NCBI RefSeq assembly: GCF_004364865.1
Contig: NZ_SOAU01000001.1
Location: 248,001 to 312,000 of the forward strand
DNA length: 64,000 bases
Origin: Ilumatobacter fluminis
GTDB lineage: Bacteria; Actinomycetota; Acidimicrobiia; Acidimicrobiales; Ilumatobacteraceae
Reading direction: 5' to 3'
Position 1 is the first letter of the stretch. Each line of letters starts with the position of its first letter. Of this stretch, positions 24,514 to 31,772 are shown one piece after another. The position numbers and the translations under genes were made by a program. A model generated the notes under the pieces. It was not told the DNA's origin. It ran no database searches and saw only the letters and a program-made list of their open reading frames with translations.

Positions 24514-26730
24514 ATGCCAGCCGGACCACGCTTCGCCGTCGGAGTCGACCTCGGAACCACGTACACCTGCGCCGCCGTCAGCGAACCGCCGGGTGAACGC
24601 GCCCGTGTGGTGCAGCTCACCGGCACGTCGCAGACGATCCCCTCCGTCGTGTCGATCACCGACGAGGGCGTCGTCGCGGGCGAAGCCGCCGAGCGTCGAC
24701 TCGTGTCGCACCCGCAGACGACGGCCCGCGAGTTCAAGCGCCGACTGGGCGATGCGACACCGATCGTGCTCGGCTCCGAGACCTACGGCGCCGAGGTGCT
24801 GACCGGGCATCTGCTCGGTGAGGTGTTGCAGCGGGTCGAGCGCAACGAGGGCGGCAGCCCCGCCGTCGTCGGTCTGGCGCACCCCGCGTCGTGGGGTCCG
24901 TTCCGACTCGATCTGTTGCGCGACGCCGGACGGCACGCCGGCCTCGACGAGGTCGTGCTGGTGCCCGAGCCCGTCGCCGCCGCCGTCGCAAACCGTGACC
25001 GGGTCGAGGCCGATTCACGGGTGGCCGTGTACGACCTCGGCGGGGGAACGTTCGATGCCGCCGTCGTCCAGATGGGAGCCACAGCGGGCGCCGAGGTGTC
25101 GGTGGTCGGCACGCCCGAAGGCGTCGAGCGTCTTGGCGGCATCGACTTCGACCAGGCGATCATGGCCCACGTCGACTCGGTGCTCGACGGGCAGGTGTTC
25201 GCCCTCGACTCGTCCGACCCCGAGGCCCGTTCCGCGCTGATGCGGCTGCGGGCCGAGTGTCAGGCCGCCAAGGAGCATCTGAGCCAGGACAGCGACGCCG
25301 ACGTCAACGTCTCGCTCCCGTCGTTGCAGACGACCGTGCGCATCACCCGCGCCGAGTTCGAGGCGATGGTGCGCCCTCGCCTTGCCGACTCGCTCGCCGT
25401 GCTCGACCGGGTGGTCGCCTCCGCCGGTGGCTGGGAGGCGATCTCGTCGGTGCTCCTGGTCGGCGGATCGTCGAACATCCCCGCCGTCGCCCAGGCGGTG
25501 AGCGAGCACACGGGGCGCCCCGTCGTCACGGCGACATCGCCCCACCTGGCGATCTCGATGGGTACGGCGATGGTCGCTGCCGGCGGGCTCGAGCCCGCGC
25601 CGGTGGCCGCCGCCCCGGTGGCAGCGGGAGCGGCGACTGCCGCCGCCCGGGCCGCCGGCGACGATGCGTCGTCGGGGTCGGGTCGTCCGGGCTGGCTGCT
25701 GCCGGTCGGCATCGTCGTGCTCGTGCTCGCCGCCATCGGCGGGTACTTCGCGTTCGCCGGCGGTGGCGACGACGACGAGGAAGCGTCGGTCGAGACGACC
25801 GCGCCGGCCACGACCGTGCCCGGTGCCACCACCGTGCCGGCCACCACCGTGCCCGGAGCGACGACGGTGCCGGCGACCGACCCACCCACCACCGAACCGC
25901 CGACGACGGAACCGCCCGCCACCACGACCCCGTCGACCGACGCTCCCGCCACCACGGCTCCCGACGTGCCCGTCGTCGACGTGGCGATCCAGGAGTGCGG
26001 CCCGGCCGACTCGTCGATCCTCGGCGTCGTGTTCCAGTCGGGCGCCCTGGTCGCCGTCGGTGACGACGGCGTGTCGAACCTCGACGGCGCGACGGTCGAC
26101 CCGTGCTCGCTCGACCTGACTGCTCGCATCCCGACCGGTGTCACCCTGCTCGACTCGCCGAACGGCGCCGCCGCGGCGGGCGACGCGATGGCGGTGGCCA
26201 CACCGGCCGGCGGCGTCATCGTGAACGGCTCCACCGGCAACGTCGTGCAGTGCGATCTGCTCACGGGGCCGCTCACGGTCAACAGCGACGGTGTGTCGTT
26301 CCCGATCGTCGACGGCACGGTGCTGCGCCTGCGTGCCGAGGCCGACGGTTGCTCCGAGCGGGACAACAGCACCTTCGAGGGCCTCCTCGCCACGGCGATT
26401 GCCGCCGGCTCGACCGAGCAGCTCGCCGTCGGCGGCACGGCCGATGGCGCCGTGCAGCTCTGGGTGTACGACCGGGTCGACAACCGGAACGTGGTCGACG
26501 GCTTCGGCTCGGTTGATGGCGTCGCCTCGTGCAACGGCCGCTGGTGCGTGATCGACCTCACCGATCAGCTCGTCCACGTCGTCGAGATCGACGGCACCTA
26601 CACCGGTGCCGCACCGATCGCCGGCACCCCACTCGAGGGTGTCTCGTCGATCCTGGCGACCAGCCCCACCGGCAACGGCCCCGCCATCGTCTCCACCGAC
26701 ACCAACATCATCACCCTCACCGCCCCCTGA
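24514..26730 (+). CDS. Membrane-anchored Hsp70 with extracytoplasmic domain
   Basis: The 738-residue product starts with an Hsp70/actin-type nucleotide-binding domain (about residues 1-365). It has phosphate-1 VGVDLGTTYTCAAV, phosphate-2 VAVYDLGGGTFDAAVV and the adenosine motif LLVGGSSNIPAVAQAV. The usual substrate-binding domain is absent. Instead there is an Ala-rich stretch, one membrane segment (about 393-415, PVGIVVLVLAAIGGYFAF), a Thr/Pro linker of TTVPGATTVPA-type repeats, and an exported beta-rich domain of about 250 residues with several Cys. The likely topology is ATPase inside and sensor or binder outside. Starts at 24502 and 24505 are also possible. Hsp70s with this kind of tail occur near dynamin genes in other actinobacteria; the role is unknown. 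Confidence 0.85.
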   Translation: MPAGPRFAVGVDLGTTYTCAAVSEPPGERARVVQLTGTSQTIPSVVSITDEGVVAGEAAERRLVSHPQTTAREFKRRLGDATPIVLGSETYGAEVLTGHLLGEVLQRVERNEGGSPAVVGLAHPASWGPFRLDLLRDAGRHAGLDEVVLVPEPVAAAVANRDRVEADSRVAVYDLGGGTFDAAVVQMGATAGAEVSVVGTPEGVERLGGIDFDQAIMAHVDSVLDGQVFALDSSDPEARSALMRLRAECQAAKEHLSQDSDADVNVSLPSLQTTVRITRAEFEAMVRPRLADSLAVLDRVVASAGGWEAISSVLLVGGSSNIPAVAQAVSEHTGRPVVTATSPHLAISMGTAMVAAGGLEPAPVAAAPVAAGAATAAARAAGDDASSGSGRPGWLLPVGIVVLVLAAIGGYFAFAGGGDDDEEASVETTAPATTVPGATTVPATTVPGATTVPATDPPTTEPPTTEPPATTTPSTDAPATTAPDVPVVDVAIQECGPADSSILGVVFQSGALVAVGDDGVSNLDGATVDPCSLDLTARIPTGVTLLDSPNGAAAAGDAMAVATPAGGVIVNGSTGNVVQCDLLTGPLTVNSDGVSFPIVDGTVLRLRAEADGCSERDNSTFEGLLATAIAAGSTEQLAVGGTADGAVQLWVYDRVDNRNVVDGFGSVDGVASCNGRWCVIDLTDQLVHVVEIDGTYTGAAPIAGTPLEGVSSILATSPTGNGPAIVSTDTNIITLTAP

Positions 26731-26731
26731 G

Positions 26732-27072
26732 CCGGGAACGGTGCGCGAAACCGAACGCTCGAGCCGTCGGTGCGACCCACAGGACCCCGGGTCAGGTGAC
26801 CGTCGGTAACGGGTTCGGCTGTGCCTCACCCGTCACCTGTGGCACCTGACCCGTGTCGGTCGAGAGTCAGCGGCCCGGGTGTCGGAGAGCGTGCGGGTCA
26901 GGTGTCGCAGGTGACGGCGAGGAACGAGCCGTTACCGGAGATCACCTGACCCGGGAACGGTGTGCGAACCGAAGAGCTCAAGCCGTCGGTGCGACCCACA
27001 GGACCCCGGGTCGGGTGACCGTCGGTAACGGGTTCGGCTGTGCCTCACCCGTCACCTGTGGCACCTGACCCG
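26732..27072. repeat. Two 122-bp direct repeats flanking an inverted palindromic element
   Basis: Near-identical 122-bp copies at 26732-26853 and 26951-27072 begin CCGGGAACGGTG. Each contains a 64-bp element (26789-26852 and 27008-27071) bounded by GGGTCRGGTG and CACCTGACCC. Between them, 26895-26952 carries a related 58-bp element in inverted orientation. This fills the 360-bp gap between the Hsp70 gene and the minus-strand gene ending at 27091. No coding potential is credited and no transposase is present. Hairpins here could terminate both convergent genes. Confidence 0.92.
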
Positions 27073-27090
27073 ACCTGCGATCGGGCCAGG

Positions 27091-27873
27091 TCAGGGTTCG
27101 GGGTGCAGGGACGCGAGCGAATCGAGGAGCGACGGGAACGGGCGGCCGAGCAGCTCGTCGCAGCGCGGCGCGAGTTGGTCGATCGCGTCATCGAGCGGAC
27201 CGAGGAGCAGGAGTGCGTCGCCCCGCTCGAGCTCGAGGTGGCGAGCGAAGTGGTCCCGCACCCGGGGTCCGCCGCCTGCCGGCAACGAGTCGTACAGAGC
27301 GATCGGGTAGGCGGCGGTCAGCACGCCGGTTCGCACGTCGAACTCGTGAGGCGCGGGTGTGTCTCCAACGCTGAATCGCGCACGGAGCTCCGCCCCGAGC
27401 TCGGCCGCGGCGGCCTGCGACGCTCGGTCGTCCCGCCACGGGTACGGGTCGAAGCGGCCGAACGTCTCGGCCACGATCGGGTTGGCGGTGCGAGTGGCCC
27501 ACCACGTGCAGTGCCAGGCCCGCCCGAGCGCCATGCGGAGCAGGACCATCGGTAGGTAGAAGCCGCTGCCGCGCAGGCTCGAGTGCACGGCGGCGAGCGC
27601 CAGATAGAGCACTCGCCCGGCAGCCAGCTCGATCGCATCGACCATGAACACGGCACGGCAGCGACCCTGTTCGAACAGGTAGATGCCGACCTCGGCACCG
27701 AGGAGGAACTTCTCGACATCGGCGTCGTCGACGACGTCTGCGATCGGCGCGAACCCGTCGCGGACCAGCTCCCAGAGGTCGTCGTGGAGATCGGCGCGCC
27801 GACGCTCCGGGATGTTGTCCTTGGGAGATGGCCATACCTCCGCCGGGAGGTCACCGACCCGCAGCTCGATCAT
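27091..27873 (-). CDS. Hypothetical protein with GNAT-like features
   Basis: The product is a 260-residue soluble protein. A central stretch, VLYLALAAVHSSLRGSGFYLPMVLLRMAL, resembles the beta4-loop-alpha3 acyl-CoA-binding segment of GNAT acetyltransferases (RGSGFY in place of the usual R/QxxGxG/A). It is followed by WHCTWWATRTANPIVAETFGRF, which fits the strand-helix after it. The N- and C-terminal parts are not recognised. The GNAT call is a weak reading by eye and the substrate is unknown. It converges with the Hsp70 gene across the repeat block, and it lies downstream of the lipoprotein hydrolase on the same strand, 65 bp away. Confidence 0.5.
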   Translation of the reverse strand: MIELRVGDLPAEVWPSPKDNIPERRRADLHDDLWELVRDGFAPIADVVDDADVEKFLLGAEVGIYLFEQGRCRAVFMVDAIELAAGRVLYLALAAVHSSLRGSGFYLPMVLLRMALGRAWHCTWWATRTANPIVAETFGRFDPYPWRDDRASQAAAAELGAELRARFSVGDTPAPHEFDVRTGVLTAAYPIALYDSLPAGGGPRVRDHFARHLELERGDALLLLGPLDDAIDQLAPRCDELLGRPFPSLLDSLASLHPEP

Positions 27874-27938
27874 CGAGTCAGGATGTCAGATGACGTCCGC
27901 CTCGTCGGACACCGTCGACTCGTCCCGGCCGGATCGGC

Positions 27939-29048
27939 TCAGGTGTGGTGCCAGTCGAAGGGGCCGGAGAGGTTCTGGTCGACGAGGTCGAAGTAGGTGC
28001 TGGGGTCGCCGTCGGTGGTGACGGTGTCGACGAACTCGGTGCCGACCCGGGCGATCGTGCGCACCATCGTGCGGCACTGTTCTGCGCTGCCGCCGGCCCG
28101 CTGACACCCGCTCCGGCTCAGGTTGAACGCGTCGTGGCGGGCGGCGCCGTGGTCGACCCAGAGCATGAAGCTGGTCGGGTCGTCCGGGAGCAGCGAGAAC
28201 GTGGCACGCCGATCGGTCGCCTGGGTCGACCCGGTGGAGTCGCCTTTACCCGTCAGGAACAGCATCGGCCGGTCGAGCTCGTCGAACCGGTCCTCGGTCA
28301 GCGAACGGGCCTCCACACCGGGCGGGGAGGCGGTCACGAACGCGATCGGGCGGTCGTCGCTCGGCGGTGCCAGCTCGTCGTCGAACACCCAGTCGACACC
28401 GGCGACCACCATCGTGCTGATCGCTCCGGCCGAGTGTCCGCCGTAGACGATCCGGTCGGCGTCGATGCCCGCTTCGGCGCCGCGTTCGTCGATCCAGTCG
28501 AACACCTGCTGCACGTCGTGCGGTCGATCCCAGTAGAGCGTGTTGTACAGCTCGCACGGCGACGCTCCGACGGCGTCGCACACGGCCTCGCGTTCCTCGG
28601 CGGAACGGCCGGGGTGGGCGACGGCGACGAAGGCGTAACCGGCCTCGTTGAACGCCTTGCCCCACGTCTCGCCGACCCGGCCGGGGTCGTCCTTGCCGCG
28701 GCTCCCGCCGTGCGACCAGACCACCACCGGCACCTCGCCGTCGGCGTCCACGGCGTCGCCGACGGCGGCCGGCATCCGCACCTCGAACCGGACCGCCCGG
28801 TCGGCCCCGGTCACGTCTTCGTAGAACAGCTCGACCACACCGTTGCGCCCGGCGCTGCGGTGCGCCGGCGCCGTCACGTCGGCAACCGACGCCGTGGTGG
28901 AGACGGCCAGACCGGCCGTCGTCGCCGTCGCCTCGGTGGCCTCACCCCGCAGGCCGGGCTGGCAGCCGACCGCCAACAGGCCGACGGCCAGCCCGGCCGA
29001 CAGCCGGGTGGTCAGGATGGATGATCGGGAACCGCCGCTCGTACGCAT
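27939..29048 (-). CDS. Lipoprotein alpha/beta hydrolase
   Basis: The 369-residue product is exported and probably lipidated: the signal ends LLAVGC with Cys29. It is followed by an alpha/beta-hydrolase domain related to dienelactone hydrolase or PAF-acetylhydrolase-like esterases. Ser206 sits in the nucleophile elbow GGHSAGAIS. The oxyanion region is WSHGGSRGKDD, and a late acid/His pair is plausible around KGDSTG and HGAARHDAF. The substrate is unknown. A variant of the palindromic site lies 34 bp upstream, which suggests membership in the dynamin-system regulon. The msrB gene lies immediately upstream on the same strand, 75 bp away. Confidence 0.78.
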   Translation of the reverse strand: MRTSGGSRSSILTTRLSAGLAVGLLAVGCQPGLRGEATEATATTAGLAVSTTASVADVTAPAHRSAGRNGVVELFYEDVTGADRAVRFEVRMPAAVGDAVDADGEVPVVVWSHGGSRGKDDPGRVGETWGKAFNEAGYAFVAVAHPGRSAEEREAVCDAVGASPCELYNTLYWDRPHDVQQVFDWIDERGAEAGIDADRIVYGGHSAGAISTMVVAGVDWVFDDELAPPSDDRPIAFVTASPPGVEARSLTEDRFDELDRPMLFLTGKGDSTGSTQATDRRATFSLLPDDPTSFMLWVDHGAARHDAFNLSRSGCQRAGGSAEQCRTMVRTIARVGTEFVDTVTTDGDPSTYFDLVDQNLSGPFDWHHT

Positions 29049-29082
29049 ACCCAGATCGAACCCGATGCCCGGATCCCGGAAC

Positions 29083-29100
29083 ATCGGGAAGATTCCCGGT
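29083..29100 (-). promoter_or_regulatory. ATCGGG-N6-CCCGGT, near-exact palindrome, site 6
   Basis: The left arm is exact, the centre is AAGATT, and the right arm differs at one base. The spacing (34 bp to the start codon) matches sites 3 and 4. It lies between the msrB stop and the lipoprotein hydrolase start. Confidence 0.65.
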
Positions 29101-29123
29101 TCGCGACAGCGGCGATGACGGCG

Positions 29124-29528
29124 TCAGGCGTCGCGCTTCTGGAGGTTGATGCTCGCCGAGTTGATGCAGTAGCGCTGGCCGGTCGGCTCGGGGCCGTCGG
29201 GGAAGATGTGGCCGAGGTGGGCGCCGCAGTTGTTGCAGCGGACCTCGGTGCGCACCATGCCGTGGCTGCGGTCTTCGATGTACTCGATCTTGTCGGAGTC
29301 GAGCGCGTCGAAGAAGCTCGGCCAGCCGCAGTGCGAGTCGTACTTGGTGTCGGAGTCGAACAGGTCGATGCCGCACACGATGCACTCGTAGGTGCCCGGG
29401 TCTTTCGTGTCCCAGTACTCGCCGGTGAAGGCACGTTCGGTGCCCGCTTCCTGCGTGACGTGGAACTGCATCGGCGTCAGCTTGAGCTTCAGCTCCTCGG
29501 TGGTGGGAACGTCCGGTCGATCAGCCAT
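29124..29528 (-). CDS. msrB: Peptide-methionine (R)-S-oxide reductase
   Basis: The 134-residue cytosolic enzyme reduces the R epimer of methionine sulfoxide in proteins. It has the full family signature: zinc-binding pairs CIVCG and CNNCG, the [11 protein letters not shown] stretch, [12 protein letters not shown], and the catalytic Cys in RYCINSASI near the C-terminus. The length is normal for a stand-alone MsrB. ATG 29528 was chosen because family similarity ([18 protein letters not shown]) starts shortly after it; the frame stays open upstream without protein-like content. The electron donor is presumably thioredoxin. Confidence 0.95.
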   Translation of the reverse strand: MADRPDVPTTEELKLKLTPMQFHVTQEAGTERAFTGEYWDTKDPGTYECIVCGIDLFDSDTKYDSHCGWPSFFDALDSDKIEYIEDRSHGMVRTEVRCNNCGAHLGHIFPDGPEPTGQRYCINSASINLQKRDA

Positions 29529-29689
29529 GCACCCAGGATGCCGCATCCGGAGGCCCACCAAACCGTCGGGCACGCGAGTTCGCGAACTGTTTCGGACGTT
29601 CCGGCGACAACATCCGGATGGAGTCGGCGTCGGGAACTCTGCGTCACGATCGGGAAATTCGCGACCTCGTTTCCGTTCGTGCGTTCCCG

Positions 29690-29703
29690 TCACCTTCCTG
29701 TGG
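29690..29703 (+). promoter_or_regulatory. Shared Tad promoter-region block, copy 1
   Basis: TCACCTTCCTGTGG here is identical to 36461-36474. The preceding 25 or so bases (TCGTTTCCGTTCGTGCGTTCC) are also similar. It lies 52 bp before the ATG of the prepilin peptidase gene. A promoter or activator site common to both Tad transcription units is inferred. Confidence 0.55.
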
Positions 29704-29755
29704 TCGACGAGGTGTCCTTCACGGCCTGTGACCGACGTCTCACCGACCGTCTACC

Positions 29756-30385
29756 ATGACCCCGATCCGATCGACGTTCAGTCCTATGTCCACCACGACC
29801 TCGCGCGATGACGTCCGGATCGTCGACTCGTTCGGCGATGGCGGGAAGCCGATCCGGCGCGCCCCGATGCTCGGCGCCGTTGCCGGGCTTGCCGCCGCCG
29901 GACTCCTCACATCGTTCGGCGGCACGACGGCGCTCTGGTTCGCGTCGGCCCTCGTCGCTGCCGGAGCTGCCGCCGGCGACGACCTCCGCCGCGGCCGGTT
30001 GCCCGATCGACTGGTCGCGCTCATCGCAGTGCTCGGCTTGACCGCGGCAGTCATCATCGACGGCGCCGGCGGTGCGATCGCATTCCTCACCGGCGCACTC
30101 GCGCTGGGCGCCCCGCTGCTCGCGTTCCATCTCGCCTCGCCCTGCTCGATGGCGTTCGGCGACGTGAAGTACGCAGCAGCGATCGGCGGGTTGCTCGGCA
30201 TCGTCGGGATCGACGTCGGCGACCGGCTCTTCCTCGCCATGACGGCCCTCACGGTCGCCAGCGCCGCTGCGGTGCTCGGCGCCGTCGCCGTCCGCAGCCG
30301 GCAGGTGCCGTTCGGCCCGTCGTTGTTCCTCGGCACCTGCGTCACCCTCGTGTTCGCCGTCGCCACCAGGAGCCCCCTCGCATGA
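29756..30385 (+). CDS. A24-family prepilin peptidase
   Basis: The 209-residue integral membrane aspartyl peptidase is expected to cleave the Flp pilin and TadE/G-like pseudopilins encoded downstream. Two conserved Asp sites are visible: AAGDDLRRGRLPDRL at about residues 73-87 and MAFGDVKYAAAIGG at about 130-143, the latter a variant of the GxGD motif with Ala at the first position. About five hydrophobic segments are present. The start could also be the ATG at 29786 (MSTTTSRDD). It is the first gene of the Tad operon and overlaps the CpaB gene by 4 bp. Confidence 0.85.
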   Translation: MTPIRSTFSPMSTTTSRDDVRIVDSFGDGGKPIRRAPMLGAVAGLAAAGLLTSFGGTTALWFASALVAAGAAAGDDLRRGRLPDRLVALIAVLGLTAAVIIDGAGGAIAFLTGALALGAPLLAFHLASPCSMAFGDVKYAAAIGGLLGIVGIDVGDRLFLAMTALTVASAAAVLGAVAVRSRQVPFGPSLFLGTCVTLVFAVATRSPLA

Positions 30386-31011
30386 CCAACGACTCCGCCC
30401 ACGTCGACGGTGAGGCCCGCGGCTTCCGTCCCGGCTCGCGACGGCGTGCCCGCATCGCCGCCGGTGTGGCGATCGCTGCGGCCGCTGTCCTGGCGAACGT
30501 CCTCATCTACACCTCGCTCAGCGACTCGACCGAGGTCGTCCAGTTCGTCGACAACGTGCGAGCCGGGGAGCGGATCGGCAGCGCCGACGTGCGACTCGTC
30601 GAGATCGACGGTGACGTCGCCGGCGCCGATCTCGTCACCGCCGACCAGCTCGGCAGCATCGTCAACCAGTACGCACGCACCTTCATCCCGTCCGGCTCGC
30701 TGGCCTCCATCTATGTCGTCCAACCGGATCCACTCGTGACGGCCGGAACGGCGGTCGTGGCGGTGGCGCCCGCCGACGGGCTCGTCCCGACCGGCATCAC
30801 CGAGCGGTCCCGCGTCCGGCTCGTCCTGCCGGACGGTGGCGGTATCGAGGGGCGTGTCGTCTCGATCGCCCGCAACGACGTCGGGGGAGCGGACTCGCTG
30901 TCGGTCGAGGTCGCCGAAGCCGACGCAGCCATCGTCGCCGGTGGAGACGACTTTCTCGTCGCCCTGCTCGATCCGCAGGTCGACCCCGCAACCGAGGCGA
31001 ACGGCAGCTGA
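30382..31011 (+). CDS. CpaB/RcpC-like SAF-domain pilus assembly protein
   Basis: The 209-residue protein has one N-terminal membrane segment (about residues 26-46, IAAGVAIAAAAVLANVLIY). It is followed by a SAF domain (VVQFVDNVRAGERIGSADVRLVEI) and a second beta domain with RVRLVLPDGGG. This is the plan of CpaB/RcpC, a periplasmic or cell-wall component of Flp pilus secretion. Start and stop overlap the neighbours by 4 and 1 bp, so it is firmly within the operon. Confidence 0.85.
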   Translation: MTNDSAHVDGEARGFRPGSRRRARIAAGVAIAAAAVLANVLIYTSLSDSTEVVQFVDNVRAGERIGSADVRLVEIDGDVAGADLVTADQLGSIVNQYARTFIPSGSLASIYVVQPDPLVTAGTAVVAVAPADGLVPTGITERSRVRLVLPDGGGIEGRVVSIARNDVGGADSLSVEVAEADAAIVAGGDDFLVALLDPQVDPATEANGS

Positions 31012-31772
31012 TGTCGATCGTCGCCGTGACCGGGGATGCGTCGACGACGACGTCGGTCGCGCTGGCGGCGGCCTGGGCCTCGGGTGACGATCTCGTCCTC
31101 GTGGAGGCGGACCCCTCCGGTGGTGACGCCGCTGCCTGGTTCGACATGCCCGTCGAACCGTCGCTCTCGAGCGTCGTGACCCGGGTGCTCGACGGGGCCT
31201 GGCCCGACATCGAGCGGCTGACCCGCCTGGCCGGCAACGGACTGCGCGTCCTGCCGGCACCGTCGTCGCTGGCCGAGGCGACCCAGGCGGTCGACGAGGC
31301 GGCCCGCACCGTCGTGCCCGTCCTCTCCGCCATGCGTACGCCGGTCGCGATCGTCGACGTCGGTCGTCACGCCCCGCTCCCGAACCCGTTCCTCGGGGCA
31401 GCGGCCATCACCGTGGTCGTCCACCGGCAGTCGACCCAGTCGGCGCGAGCGGCGGCCGTTCGATTGCAGCGCCTCATCGAGCACGTCGACCGTGCCGGAC
31501 GATCCACGTCGTCGGTCGTCGTCGCCGTGATCGGCGCCGAGCCGTTCTCGATCGCCGAGATCGAGCGCTTCCTCGCGGATGGCGTCGGCGCGACACCGGT
31601 GGTCGGTCTCCCCGTCGACGAGTTGGCGGCTGCGGTGCTCGCCGGCCGGACCGGCGTGTCGGCCAAGCGGCTCGGTCGGCTCCCGCTGATCCGGGCCGCA
31701 CGCGACCTGGCCGTCAGTGTCGATCGGTCGCTCCAGGCGACCGCCGACCCACTTTGGAAGACGGCGCGATGA
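31011..31772 (+). CDS. TadZ/CpaE-like MinD-fold protein with lost Walker A lysines
   Basis: The 253-residue protein occupies the TadZ/CpaE position between CpaB and the TadA ATPase. It keeps the MinD/ParA fold outline: VEADPSGGDAAAWFDM after strand 2, IVDVGRHAPLPNP as the Walker B-like strand, and a late VVAVIGAEPFSIAEI. The P-loop, however, reads TGDASTTTSVALAAA and has no lysine. Other TadZ proteins also have atypical P-loops and work as polar localisers of the Tad machinery, so a non-ATPase anchor role is plausible. Its stop overlaps the tadA start (ATGA). Confidence 0.78.
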   Translation: MSIVAVTGDASTTTSVALAAAWASGDDLVLVEADPSGGDAAAWFDMPVEPSLSSVVTRVLDGAWPDIERLTRLAGNGLRVLPAPSSLAEATQAVDEAARTVVPVLSAMRTPVAIVDVGRHAPLPNPFLGAAAITVVVHRQSTQSARAAAVRLQRLIEHVDRAGRSTSSVVVAVIGAEPFSIAEIERFLADGVGATPVVGLPVDELAAAVLAGRTGVSAKRLGRLPLIRAARDLAVSVDRSLQATADPLWKTAR

